Assembly: GCA_036501515.1 (NCBI GenBank)
Contig: DASYAD010000316.1
Coordinates: forward strand, 1 to 36,904
Source of the DNA: Trebonia sp036501515
GTDB taxonomy: Bacteria > Actinomycetota > Actinomycetes > Streptosporangiales > Streptosporangiaceae
Length of the DNA stretch: 36,904 bases
Reading direction: 5' to 3'
This document shows positions 24,463-33,983 of this stretch, in pieces. The notes beneath the pieces were generated by a model. That model was not told where the DNA came from, searched no databases, and saw nothing but the letters and a program-made list of their open reading frames with translations. The position numbers and the translations under genes were made by a program. Every line of letters starts with the position of its first letter. Positions within the stretch are counted from its first letter, which is position 1.

Positions 24463-24828
24463 ATGTCCACTTCTGAGGCTATGTATGTGCATTTGCCGGA
24501 AATAGTGCTTCGGATCGCGGGTGAAGCGGGCCAGTCCAGTCTGGTCCAGTCCGCCGGCGAGGCGGGCGCCCGCGCGTCGGTGGACCAGCATGCTTCGGAG
24601 ATCAGGGACGCGCTCAGCCGCGCCGGGCGGCCGGTTACCCCCGTCGCCCTGGCCAGCTACGCACAGGGGTTCACCGAGGCCGCGATCGCTCGCGGCTGGT
24701 GGCCGCCGCACCGCCGCCCGCGCGAGCCGTGGAAGGACGAGCCGGCCGCGGCCCTCGACTGGGAGTCACTGCGGCTGGCCGCCGTCTGCCGTCTGTTCAT
24801 CGAGGCGCAGGGGCTCAGCCTGTCCTGA
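24463..24828 (+). CDS. Small conserved hypothetical protein (possibly DUF6401-like)
   Basis: The 121-aa helical protein has an Ala/Gly-rich N-terminal half with VDQHASEIRDALSRAGRPVTPVALASYAQGFTEAA, followed by a Trp/Pro/Arg segment (RGWWPPHRRPREPW) and a C-terminal helix. The VDQHAxxIRD...YAxGF pattern recalls the actinobacterial family DUF6401, but this is from memory and not firm. There is no membrane segment or signal peptide. It is divergent from the GH25 gene and convergent with the MscS-like gene, and probably leaderless. Function unknown. Confidence 0.7.
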   Translation: MSTSEAMYVHLPEIVLRIAGEAGQSSLVQSAGEAGARASVDQHASEIRDALSRAGRPVTPVALASYAQGFTEAAIARGWWPPHRRPREPWKDEPAAALDWESLRLAAVCRLFIEAQGLSLS

Positions 24829-24844
24829 GGGGCCGCGAAACGCG

Positions 24845-24885
24845 AACGGGTGCGGCTGACCCGTCCGGTGTCAGCCGCGCCCGTT
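24845..24885. terminator. Bidirectional terminator-like hairpin
   Basis: Arms at 24845-24860 (AACGGGTGCGGCTGAC) and 24870-24885 pair at 15 of 16 positions around a 9-base loop. It sits between two convergent genes whose stops are at 24828 and 24953. Confidence 0.75.
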
Positions 24886-24952
24886 CTGCTGAAGAGTGTT
24901 CTGCTAGAACCGCGGCCGGCTAGCGGCCGCCAGCCTGCGGGCCGCGAGGCCC

Positions 24953-25906
24953 CTAGGGCTCGTCACGCGGCCACCGCTGGTCACCTGGCTCCTGCGGGTT
25001 ATCAGGACCCGCTGGGTTAGCCGGGTCCTGCTGCGGCCGCGGGTCCTGCTGCGCACCCGGCCCCTGCTGCGGCCGCGGGTCCTGCTGCGCGCCTGCCGGT
25101 CCCTGGGCGTAACCGCGAGACTCGGGCGAGCCTGCCGCCGGCGCCGTCTGGGGCACCACCGGGGACCGCTGGCCCTGCCGGGGAGCGCTCATCGCGTCGG
25201 CGCGGCCTTGCTGGTAGGCGGCGACCTGGGTGCTGGTCTCCCGCTCGGCCGCGGTCAGTATGCGCTCCCAGCGGTCCTGCATGGGTTTGATCAGGCCGCC
25301 GCCGACGCCGATGGCCACGATCGCGCCGCAGGTGACAAGCACCGTGTAGAGGACCGGCAGGGTCACCGCGGCGGCGATGCCCACCTGGTTGAGCGCGGCG
25401 ATGACGCCGAGCGCGATGATGACGACCGAGGCGGCGCTTGCCGCGAACGGGCCGTAGGACAGGCCGCCGATCGCCCCGCCGACTAGGTCTTTGACCACCC
25501 GTGCGATCGCCGAGGCGATCACGATGATGATGATCGCGACGACCGCCTTCGGCAGCCAGCCGACGACCGCGTTCAGCATTGCCGAGATCGGGTTCGGGCC
25601 CCAGACACCGAAAGCCAGCTGCAAGGTGACCAGCAGGAGGGCGTAATAGACGATCCGCGCGATCAGCGTCGTCGCGTCCGTGCCCGAGCGTGCCAGCGCC
25701 TGGCCGACCACGCCGCGCTCAACGAAGCGATCGAATTTCACCCGGCGCAGCAGCAGGTCGACGAGCCTGGCGAGGACTTTCGCGACAATCCAGCCGACGA
25801 CGAGCACTAGCAGGAATACCAGGAGTTTGGGGATGGAGTGGAATACCGTGTCGAGCAGATTCTGGAAACTCTGGCTAATCTGAAACGAAGCCAGCGGCTG
25901 GCTCAT
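24953..25906 (-). CDS. MscS-type mechanosensitive channel-like membrane protein
   Basis: The 317-aa protein has membrane segments at about residues 22-45 (IPKLLVFLLVLVVGWIVAKVL), 80-100, 110-140, 155-180 and 185-210. The first segment plus ARLVDLLLRRVKFDRFVERG is the conserved TM-helix repeat of the MscS-related PF05552 family, and it recurs around AVVAIIIIVIASAIARVVKDL. The beta domain of true MscS channels is missing, so gating function is an inference. The C-terminal 85 residues are Gln/Pro/Asp-rich and include two near-identical GAQQDPRPQQxP units. ATG 25906 follows CGGGGGGAAATC, a good Shine-Dalgarno. Confidence 0.8.
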   Translation of the reverse strand: MSQPLASFQISQSFQNLLDTVFHSIPKLLVFLLVLVVGWIVAKVLARLVDLLLRRVKFDRFVERGVVGQALARSGTDATTLIARIVYYALLLVTLQLAFGVWGPNPISAMLNAVVGWLPKAVVAIIIIVIASAIARVVKDLVGGAIGGLSYGPFAASAASVVIIALGVIAALNQVGIAAAVTLPVLYTVLVTCGAIVAIGVGGGLIKPMQDRWERILTAAERETSTQVAAYQQGRADAMSAPRQGQRSPVVPQTAPAAGSPESRGYAQGPAGAQQDPRPQQGPGAQQDPRPQQDPANPAGPDNPQEPGDQRWPRDEP

Positions 25907-26294
25907 GATTTCCCCCCGGAATTACCGCGGCGCAACGGCCGCCGTATGCGGGGGAATGCATACCCGCGCCCAGAACCCGTTATGCGGAGGGTAAACAGGG
26001 CGCGACACCCCCTAAAGACGGTCACGGCGCGGACGCCGTCCCTGGACCGTCTTGCGCTGCCGCGCCCCAGCTTCCCGCCCGCCCCCCGCGGGCGGTCCGC
26101 GTCCTGCCGGCCGACGCACGCCCCTCAGCTGCGTCGGCAATCCCCTCCGCGCGCCACCACGAGACACTCCCCGGATGTGCCCCTGAGCGCATCCGTAGCC
26201 TATGCGGGCACCGCGTGGCAGTAGTGCCGATACCGGAGATATGGGTATACCGATGTTCGATATCGCGACATTTCGGCACACAGTGTCGTAGCGC

Positions 26295-26318
26295 CATAAG
26301 TACGTTTATGTACTTATG
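26295..26318. promoter_or_regulatory. Perfect AT-rich inverted repeat, candidate operator
   Basis: Arms CATAAGTAC (26295-26303) and GTACTTATG (26310-26318) pair perfectly around GTTTAT. Such an AT-rich palindrome stands out in this GC-rich DNA and lacks a following T-run, so an operator for a dimeric regulator is more likely than a terminator. The regulated gene is unclear. Confidence 0.5.
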
Positions 26319-26339
26319 GGCAAACCGGGCAAAAGGAAA

Positions 26340-26382
26340 CCCCGGCGCGCTTCCCGGACTATACCGGTCAGTCGCGCCGGGG
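26340..26382 (-). terminator. Terminator-like hairpin downstream of typA
   Basis: Perfect 10-base arms CCCCGGCGCG (26340-26349) and CGCGCCGGGG (26373-26382) lie 64 bases after the typA stop. On the minus strand the hairpin is followed by TTTCCTTTTG, a weak T-rich tract. Confidence 0.65.
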
Positions 26383-26401
26383 CATCAGCCAGCGGTTTTG
26401 C

Positions 26402-26442
26402 GCTTACGGCAGCCGCCGGGGTCTGCTTACGGCAGCCGCCGG
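26402..26442. repeat. 18-base direct repeat just after the typA stop
   Basis: GCTTACGGCAGCCGCCGG occurs at 26402-26419 and 26425-26442 (period 23 bases), ending four bases before the typA stop codon. It is another tandem duplication located at a gene 3' end. Confidence 0.8.
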
Positions 26443-26445
26443 CGA

Positions 26446-28311
<1,866 letters not shown>

Positions 28312-28635
28312 GGTGATCTCCTGCTGTTGCTGTGCGGGCATGCGTGAGTCTCGCTCATCCGGCATCGGGGCTGCCACGCGGACTGGCCGTGGTTCGGCTC
28401 GTCGTGGCCTGGCCGCATGAAGCGCGGCAGCCACCAGTCTATTGCCGCTTGGATCCTTGTTGGGCGCGGGCCCCGATGAGGCGCCAGAAGCCGCCGGCGG
28501 GCCTGCCCGGACTGGCGGACTAGGCGTCTTAGGCGGGTCCTAGGCGGCTTAGGCGCTGGCTAAGCCTTAGGAGGGCGGAAGATACGGCGAACGACCAATA
28601 GCGGGAGGGGGGGACCTTAGCGCGAACCTGTACAT
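28312..28635. other. 324-base divergent intergenic stretch with TAGGCG repeats
   Basis: The stretch separates the divergent typA and a small gene. From 28520 to 28572 it contains repeated TTAGGCG/CTAGGCG units at irregular 9-11 base spacing and an inverted repeat GGCTTAG (28546-28552) / CTAAGCC (28560-28566). This is a candidate operator or hairpin near the promoters. No gene is seen here. Confidence 0.5.
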
Positions 28636-28890
28636 ATGAACGGGAACCTGATGTACGAGATGGCCAGGCAGCGGATGACGGAGAAGCAGCAGTCGGCCAG
28701 GCGGGCCGGCGAGGCGCGCAGCCGGATCGCGGCCGCGCTCGGCAGGCGCGGTAAGCGGGCAGAGCCGGAGGCCGCCGTGCCGGCGATCCCCGACTTCGCC
28801 CACGAGCTGCTCGACGCCGGCGCGCGGGACGCGATCCCGGCGCAGCGGCAGGAAGCGGAGCGCGGACGGCACGCCGGAACCGGCCGCTAG
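28636..28890 (+). CDS. Small conserved hypothetical protein, 84 aa
   Basis: MNGNLMYEMARQRMTEKQQSARRAGEARSR begins a short basic, helical protein. The opening NLMYEMARQR is, in my memory, shared by many small Streptosporangiales and Streptomyces proteins of unknown function. The N-terminal 35 residues form an amphipathic Arg/Gln-rich helix; the C-terminal half is Ala/Pro/Asp-rich and probably disordered. No good Shine-Dalgarno precedes the ATG. A strong hairpin 57 bases after its stop may terminate its transcript. Confidence 0.65.
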   Translation: MNGNLMYEMARQRMTEKQQSARRAGEARSRIAAALGRRGKRAEPEAAVPAIPDFAHELLDAGARDAIPAQRQEAERGRHAGTGR

Positions 28891-28946
28891 CCCGCGCGGC
28901 CAGCGTGCTGTCACCGCGATGCAAGGGGACAAGAAACTGAGGCCGC

Positions 28947-28980
28947 ATTCCGGTCCGCCCCCGTTTGGGCGGGCCGGAAT
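28947..28980 (+). terminator. Strong hairpin upstream of the LAL regulator
   Basis: Arms at 28947-28960 (ATTCCGGTCCGCCC) and 28967-28980 pair at 13 of 14 positions around CCGTTT. It may end the small upstream gene, or it may be a leader structure of the regulator, since the ATG at 28979 lies in its right arm. Confidence 0.55.
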
Positions 28981-29011
28981 GTCAGACCCGCGTGCGATGC
29001 TAGAACTTGTT

Positions 29012-32000
29012 ATGAGCAGACGCGGGACTAGCCCAGTCCTGGTTGGGCGGGCAGCCGAGATGGCCGTCCTGGAGGCCGCGCTCGGCACGGTCCGCCAGGG
29101 GGAGCCTGCCGCCGTGCTCGTCGGCGGTGAGGCGGGGATGGGCAAGACCCGGCTGATCGGCGAGTTCACCACCGCGGCGCGGGACGCCGGAGTCCGGGTG
29201 CTTACCGGGGCGTGCCTGGAACTTGGCGCGGACGGGCTGCCGTACAGCCCGTTTACCGCGATGCTGCGCAACCTGGTCCGCGAGACCGGGGCCGACGAGA
29301 TCGCCCGGATCCTTGCTGGCAGCGGACGGCCCGCGCGCGAGCTGGCCCGGTTGCTGCCCGATTTCGCGGCCGACCGCGTCACCGGCGCCGACGTTCAGCG
29401 GGAAGGCTCCGCCGCCGACGCACGGACGAGCATCCGCACCGCCGAAGAGTCGCGCGCACAGCTGTTCGAGGGATTCCTGAACCTGCTCGAGCGCCTGGCC
29501 GACGAGCGGCCGGTGGTCGTCGTCGTGGAGGACGCCCACTGGGCGGACCGCTCCAGCCGCGACCTGCTCGCCTTCCTCATCGGCTACCAGCGGACGCTGC
29601 GCGGCGTGCTGATGCTGGTGACGTTCCGTTCTGATGAACTGCACCGCACCCACCCGCTCCGGCCGCTGCTGGCCGAGCTGGCCAGGATCGACTGGGTGGA
29701 GCGGGCTGAACTGCCCCGTCTGACCAGGGGCCAGGCCGAGGAACTGGCGACGGCCGTGCTCGGCCACGTGCCTGACCGCGCGCTTGCCGACTCCATCTAC
29801 CAGCGGGCCGAGGGCAACCCGCTGTTCACCGAGGAACTGCTGGCGTGCGCGGGCGCGTGCGACGCGGTGCCCGACACGCTGGCCGACCTGCTGCTGCAGG
29901 CGGTGCGGCAGCTGCCTGAGGACTCCCAGGAAGTGCTGCGGATCGCCAGCGCGGGCAGCGGCGTGACCAGCGATGCCCTGCTCGCGCAGGTGACCGGCCG
30001 CGGGCCCGCCGAGCTGGCGGCGGCGATCCGCCCGGCGGTGGCGGCCAACGTCCTGGTGCCGAACGCTGACGGCTACGCCTTCAGGCACGCGCTTATCCAG
30101 GAGTCCGTGCACGCGGACCTGCTGCCAGGCGAGCACTCCGCCGTTCACACCCGGTTCGCCCGCGCCATCGAGGCGGACTGCGAACTGGTCTCTCGCGGGC
30201 GGGCCGACATCGAGAAGGCCCACCACTGGTACTCGGCCCACAACACGACGGGCGCGCTGGTCAACTCGTGGCGCGCGGCCGTGCGGGTGTCGAACGGCGT
30301 AGCCCACGCCGAGCGGCTGATGATGCTCGACCGCGTGCTCGAGCTCTGGGACCAGGTCCCCGACGCCTCGGCCCTCATCGAGGCCGACCACGTGTGCGTA
30401 CTCGAGGAGGCGGCGCGGGCCGCCAGCGACGCGGGCGAGCAGCAGCGCGGCCTGGCGTTCAGCGAGCTCGCGCTCGCCGAGCTCGACGAGACGGCCGAGC
30501 CGGTGCGGTTCGCCCTGCTGCTGAACCGGCGCTCCACGTTCCGCCGCGACCTCGGCATGGGCGCGCAGCTTGACGACACCCGGCGGGCGCTCGCGCTGGT
30601 GCCTGCCTCCCTGTCCACCAAGGCGCGGACGGAGCTGCTGCTCACCGCCGGCCACTGCAACGACACCAAGCGCGATCCGGAGTTCCGCAGCTGGGCGGAG
30701 GAGGCGCTCGGGTACGCCCGCGAGGCGGGCGACCTGGACGCGGAAGGACACGCGCTGTCCATGCTGGCGATGCTGGAGGCGGGGCCGAGCGCGATGTCGG
30801 TGCCCGACGGCAAGCCAATGCAGCTGCTGGCGCAGGCCAGAGACGTGCTGACTAGGGCCGACGCCTTCCACCGGTCACTCAAGGTAGTGATACTCGAGTC
30901 GCACCTGCTGTGCGGGGCGGGCGAGTTCGAGCAGGCGGCCCGGGTCGCCCGCCAGGGGATCGTCGAGGCCGAGCGCTACGGCTTCGCCCGCACCGGCGGC
31001 GCGTTCCTCGCCATCAACGTCGCCGAGCCCCTGTACTACCTCGGACGGTGGGACGAGGCGGCCGAGGTGGCTGAGCATGCCCTCGACCTCGCCCCTCCCC
31101 CGCTGACCAGGGCCAGTCTGTGGATCATCCTCGGCTGGCTCGCGGCCGCGCGGGGCGACCTGGCCACCGCGGCCAGGCGCGCGGCGTCGAGCAGGGCGAT
31201 CTTGTCCCGGGCGGTGTACGAGGACCAGTATCACCTGCCGCAGGCGGAGCTCGACGTGGCCCTCGCGCTGTCGGCGGACGGCCCCGCCGCGGCCGTCGCC
31301 GTCGCGACCGAGCTGCTCGGCCGCTACGACGTATCGGCCAGCAGCCCGCGGTACCTCTGGCCGCTGCTGGTCACCGCCGCCATGGCGGCCGTGCGAGCTC
31401 CGGGCGAGGACGCCGCGGCGCTGCTCGACCAGTTGCGAACAGCCGCGGGCAAGCTCGGCGCCTTCGGCCCGGTCCAGCGCGCCTGGCAGCTGTCGTTCAC
31501 CGCGCTCGCGGGGGCACCGGAGTGCGCTGACCGCGAGGAGAGTGCCGGGGAGGACATCACCCCGGTCGACCCGCTCACGGCCGCGGACGCGGCCGCCGCC
31601 GCCTGGGAGGCCATCGGGCAGCCGTTCCCGGCCGCCGTGGCGCTCATGCAGGCCGCCAGGACGGCGCTGGCCGGCCGGGCCACCCGCGAGGCGTCCCTCC
31701 GGCTTGGCCGCGCGGCCCCCATCGCTGACCGGCTGGGCGCGCGCCTGCTGGCGGAGCAGATCGCCGAGCTGACCAGCCGGGCGGCCCCGGCGCCGGACGC
31801 GGACGGCGGCGATCCCGTGCTCACCCACCGGGAAATCGAAGTACTCAGGCTGGTCGCGGAGGGCCGGTCCAACCGGGAGATCGCCGCCGCGCTGTTCATC
31901 TCGCCTAAGACAGCGAGCGTGCACGTGTCGAACATCCTCGCCAAGCTCTGCGTCGCCACCCGTACCGAGGCCGCCGTCAAGGCACAGCAACTGCTGTCAC

Positions 32001-32491
32001 CGCTCCCCCGCGACGTCAGCGCCGGGCGTGGACCAGCGGTAGCGCTGCTCCCGGCCCAGGACGCGGGACGCGGCGGTCCCGATCATCGCTTATCCGCCTC
32101 TTTCCCGGACCGTCCGATCACCGGACGCATATCGCCTCAGGTGACAACGAAAGCCATAACAACGCTGTGGTGTGAGGCACAAGCAAAGCACGGGGAACAT
32201 CCTCGAATTGCCGTTCGATCTGCTGTTATGATCGCCGCATGGCTGCGTACATACCGCCGGGCTGGCCAACCGGAGTTCATCCGCCGGGCAGCGATGACTT
32301 CGAGGCGACCGCGATCGCCTGGCTTCTTGACGTCGTGCCGCCGGATTTCCGGCTGCACGGCGTGCTGCGGCGCCATCCGGCGGCGCTGGCCGCGATGGCG
32401 AGGCATCACACGCAGGCCTGCGTCGAGGGCGCCAGGGCGGGCTACCGCACGGCGCGGACCGAGCTGGGCGCGGCGGTGCCGCCGCACGTGA
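29012..32491 (+). CDS. LAL-type LuxR-family transcriptional regulator with runaway C-terminus
   Basis: The 1159-aa protein has an N-terminal AAA-type ATPase (SPVLVGRAAEMAVLEAAL, Walker A GGEAGMGKTRLIGEF, Walker B VVVVVEDAHWADRSSRDLL), a long TPR-like helical middle part and a LuxR helix-turn-helix starting at residue 937 (LTHREIEVLRLVAEGRSNREIAAALFISPKT...NILAKL). Such LAL regulators activate secondary-metabolism or catabolic genes; ligand and targets are unknown. In-frame starts at 28919, 28979 and 29012 are possible; 29012 is preferred because TAGAAC lies 5 bases upstream and the hairpin precedes it. After the HTH, where LAL proteins normally end, the frame continues for about 165 residues and overlaps the next gene by 253 bases. 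Confidence 0.8.
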   Translation: MSRRGTSPVLVGRAAEMAVLEAALGTVRQGEPAAVLVGGEAGMGKTRLIGEFTTAARDAGVRVLTGACLELGADGLPYSPFTAMLRNLVRETGADEIARILAGSGRPARELARLLPDFAADRVTGADVQREGSAADARTSIRTAEESRAQLFEGFLNLLERLADERPVVVVVEDAHWADRSSRDLLAFLIGYQRTLRGVLMLVTFRSDELHRTHPLRPLLAELARIDWVERAELPRLTRGQAEELATAVLGHVPDRALADSIYQRAEGNPLFTEELLACAGACDAVPDTLADLLLQAVRQLPEDSQEVLRIASAGSGVTSDALLAQVTGRGPAELAAAIRPAVAANVLVPNADGYAFRHALIQESVHADLLPGEHSAVHTRFARAIEADCELVSRGRADIEKAHHWYSAHNTTGALVNSWRAAVRVSNGVAHAERLMMLDRVLELWDQVPDASALIEADHVCVLEEAARAASDAGEQQRGLAFSELALAELDETAEPVRFALLLNRRSTFRRDLGMGAQLDDTRRALALVPASLSTKARTELLLTAGHCNDTKRDPEFRSWAEEALGYAREAGDLDAEGHALSMLAMLEAGPSAMSVPDGKPMQLLAQARDVLTRADAFHRSLKVVILESHLLCGAGEFEQAARVARQGIVEAERYGFARTGGAFLAINVAEPLYYLGRWDEAAEVAEHALDLAPPPLTRASLWIILGWLAAARGDLATAARRAASSRAILSRAVYEDQYHLPQAELDVALALSADGPAAAVAVATELLGRYDVSASSPRYLWPLLVTAAMAAVRAPGEDAAALLDQLRTAAGKLGAFGPVQRAWQLSFTALAGAPECADREESAGEDITPVDPLTAADAAAAAWEAIGQPFPAAVALMQAARTALAGRATREASLRLGRAAPIADRLGARLLAEQIAELTSRAAPAPDADGGDPVLTHREIEVLRLVAEGRSNREIAAALFISPKTASVHVSNILAKLCVATRTEAAVKAQQLLSPLPRDVSAGRGPAVALLPAQDAGRGGPDHRLSASFPDRPITGRISPQVTTKAITTLWCEAQAKHGEHPRIAVRSAVMIAAWLRTYRRAGQPEFIRRAAMTSRRPRSPGFLTSCRRISGCTACCGAIRRRWPRWRGITRRPASRAPGRATARRGPSWARRCRRT
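32227..32232 (+). promoter_or_regulatory. Putative -10 box (TATGAT) of a leaderless promoter
   Basis: A perfect-looking TATGAT ends 6 bases before the ATG at 32239. It lies inside the overrunning frame of the LAL regulator, which supports the view that the region was intergenic. The best -35 candidate (TTGCCG, 32208) is only 13 bases away, so the -35 is unclear. Confidence 0.45.
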
Positions 32492-32595
32492 TCGACGCCG
32501 TGCTCGACACCTACCGGACCGAGGGACGGCGCCTGGCCACCACCGCCAAGGCCGTGGTCCTGGTCGAGCGCGCCCTGCGGCAGGAGCCCGCCTGA
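32239..32595 (+). CDS. Conserved hypothetical protein, 118 aa
   Basis: The protein begins MAAYIPPGWPTGVHPPGSDDFEATAIAWLLDVVPPDFR and is otherwise helical with a conserved-looking RLHGVLRRHPAALAAMARHHTQACVEGAR and EGRRLATTAKAVVLVERAL. I recall close relatives in most Streptomyces and related genomes, always uncharacterised. There is no membrane segment and no metal motif. The first 253 bases are also covered by the LAL regulator frame in another register; this gene is the better-supported one there. The start shows no Shine-Dalgarno, consistent with a leaderless mRNA. Confidence 0.8.
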   Translation: MAAYIPPGWPTGVHPPGSDDFEATAIAWLLDVVPPDFRLHGVLRRHPAALAAMARHHTQACVEGARAGYRTARTELGAAVPPHVIDAVLDTYRTEGRRLATTAKAVVLVERALRQEPA

Positions 32596-32624
32596 GAAGC
32601 GGCCAAGATTCGCGCCGCCACCTC

Positions 32625-32667
32625 TTGCGGAAAAAACTGATATCAGTATGATATGTGACTAGTATCA
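32625..32667 (+). promoter_or_regulatory. Promoter with TGATA/TATCA palindrome upstream of the SPFH gene
   Basis: TTGCGG (32625-32630) and TATGAT (32647-32652) form a -35/-10 pair with 16-base spacing. The -10 lies within a cluster of TGATATCA (32638-32645), TGATA (32649-32653) and TATCA (32663-32667), together a 30-base pseudo-palindrome. It is a good candidate operator for a ribbon-helix-helix or other dimeric repressor. Confidence 0.6.
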
Positions 32668-32692
32668 GCGAATCCTTCTTCGGAGGTGGGCA

Positions 32693-33628
32693 ATGTCAGC
32701 CCAGACTCAAGTTACCGACCCAGTCACCGCGATCCGCTCAGCCAGCCAGCCGATGAGCGAGCACGCGGCCTGGTATATCCCCGGCCCGCTGGTGCTCATC
32801 GGCGACCTTCTGCTGCTGGTCGTGACCGTCCTGCTGTTCTGGCTGAGCGCGGTGCACCACGGCGCCGCGCAGGGGATCTTCACCGTGCTCGGCGTTATCC
32901 TCTCCATCATCTTCTTCGTCGTGTGGCGCGGCATCACCGTCGTCGCGCCCGGGCGGGCGCACGTCGTCCAGCTCTTCGGCAACTACAAGGGCACGATCCG
33001 CAAGCCGGGCATGCAGTGGGTGAACCCGTTCTCGAACCGGATCCCCGTCTCCACCAGGATCAGGAACCTGGAGACCGCGCAGGCCAAGGTCAACGACGCC
33101 GACGGCAACCCGATCGAGATCGCCGCCGTGGTCGTCTGGCAGGTGCAGGACACCGCACAGGCCACCTACTCGGTCGACGACTACGCCAAGTTCGTCGCGA
33201 TCCAGGCCGAGACCGCCGTGCGGCACATCGCGTCCAGCTACCCCTACGACAGCCGCGGCACCGACGCGATGTCGCTGCGTGAGAACGCCGAAGAGATCAC
33301 CCAGAAGCTGTCGGCCGAGCTCAACGCGCGCGTCCTCGCGGCCGGCGTGCAGGTCATCGAGACCAGGCTGACCCGGCTCTCCTACGCGCCGGAGATCGCC
33401 CAGGCCATGCTCCGCCAGCAGCAGGCCTCCGCTGTCGTCGGCGCCCGGTCCAAGATCGTCGAGGGCGCGGTCGGCATGGTCAGGATGGCGCTGCAGCGGC
33501 TCGACGAGGAGAACGTCGTCGAGCTCGACGAGGAGCGCAAGGCCGCCATGGTGTCCAACCTCCTCGTCGTCCTCTGCAGTGAGCAGGCCACGCAGCAGGT
33601 CGTGAACACCGGCTCGCTTTACTCGTAG
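32693..33628 (+). CDS. SPFH/Band-7 domain membrane protein
   Basis: The 311-aa protein has two N-terminal membrane helices (WYIPGPLVLIGDLLLLVVTVLLFWL and GIFTVLGVILSIIFFVVW) followed by an SPFH/Band-7 domain (residues 85-240) with APGRAHVVQLFGNYKGTIRKPGMQWVNPF and IEIAAVVVWQVQDTAQATYSVDDY. A helical coiled region (QAMLRQQQASAVVGARSKIVEGAVGMVRMAL) ends it. SPFH proteins form oligomeric membrane scaffolds; prokaryotic members organise proteases or membrane domains. GGAGG lies 6 bases before ATG 32693. A ribbon-helix-helix gene follows after 4 bases, in one operon. Confidence 0.92.
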   Translation: MSAQTQVTDPVTAIRSASQPMSEHAAWYIPGPLVLIGDLLLLVVTVLLFWLSAVHHGAAQGIFTVLGVILSIIFFVVWRGITVVAPGRAHVVQLFGNYKGTIRKPGMQWVNPFSNRIPVSTRIRNLETAQAKVNDADGNPIEIAAVVVWQVQDTAQATYSVDDYAKFVAIQAETAVRHIASSYPYDSRGTDAMSLRENAEEITQKLSAELNARVLAAGVQVIETRLTRLSYAPEIAQAMLRQQQASAVVGARSKIVEGAVGMVRMALQRLDEENVVELDEERKAAMVSNLLVVLCSEQATQQVVNTGSLYS

Positions 33629-33632
33629 CGCC

Positions 33633-33962
33633 ATGGCAGAACGCAAAAGCATCCTTCTCAGGCTCGACCCGGCCGTCCACGACGCCCTCGCGAAGTGGGC
33701 GGCCGACGAGATGCGGTCCACCAACGCCCAGATCGAGTTCCTGCTCCGCCGTGCGCTCGGGGACTCAGGCCGGATGCCGGGGGGAGCGCGCAAGATGCGC
33801 CGTCCCGGCCGCCCGGCCGCCGCCGGACAGGCGGAACAGGACGCGGACAGCCAGTTAGCCGGACAGCGAGTTACAATGAGCCCAACTGAATACACGGGAG
33901 CTCGGGCTGACCGGGCTGAGAGGGTGGCTAGCGCCACCGACCGTCCGAACCTGTCCGGGTAA
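33633..33962 (+). CDS. Ribbon-helix-helix (Arc/CopG-like) DNA-binding protein
   Basis: The first 45 residues (RKSILLRLDPAVHDALAKWAADEMRSTNAQIEFLLRRAL) form a clear ribbon-helix-helix domain: a short beta strand with alternating residues, helix A, turn and helix B. It resembles Arc/ParD-type repressors. The rest (about 65 residues) is a basic, Pro/Ala-rich tail without motif. The frame runs into the TPP riboswitch, and its stop TAA is part of the conserved GGTAAT of the aptamer, so the last 23 codons are dual-use or the original stop was lost. It is 4 bases from the SPFH gene and may repress that operon; this is inference. Confidence 0.8.
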   Translation: MAERKSILLRLDPAVHDALAKWAADEMRSTNAQIEFLLRRALGDSGRMPGGARKMRRPGRPAAAGQAEQDADSQLAGQRVTMSPTEYTGARADRAERVASATDRPNLSG

Positions 33963-33980
33963 TTCCGGCGTAGGAAGGCT
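33892..33980 (+). promoter_or_regulatory. TPP (THI-box) riboswitch
   Basis: The stretch contains the THI-element hallmarks in order: ACGGGAGC, GGGCTGAGAGGG (CTGAGA at 33916-33921), a variable GTGGC/GCCAC hairpin, GAACCTG (33947-33953), then CCGGGTAATTCCGGCGTAGGAAGG (the conserved GGTAAT core and 3' end; cited here only in part by position 33955-33978). It binds thiamine pyrophosphate and lies immediately upstream of an NCS1 transporter, whose GTG is at 33984. The Shine-Dalgarno of that gene, TAGGAAGG, is the conserved 3' end of the aptamer, so ligand binding probably blocks translation directly. The P1 5' strand could not be placed with certainty. Confidence 0.93.
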
Positions 33981-33983
33981 GCT

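Larger units (their letters stand above)
25907..26445. other. 539-base intergenic stretch with several palindromes
   Basis: No gene is supported; short frames on both strands give Arg-rich low-complexity peptides. The right half holds a run of inverted repeats: GTGCCGA/TCGGCAC arms at 26224-26230 and 26273-26279 enclosing a pseudo-palindrome around TCGATATCG (26254-26270), a perfect AT-rich palindrome at 26295-26318, a GC-rich hairpin at 26340-26382 and a 23-base-period direct repeat to 26442. The left half should contain the promoter of the MscS-like gene. Confidence 0.6.

Noticed and set aside
26012..26297. Two overlapping minus-strand frames of about 90 codons downstream of typA
   Set aside because: Both start inside palindromic DNA and give Arg/Gly-rich low-complexity peptides, so they are probably chance frames.
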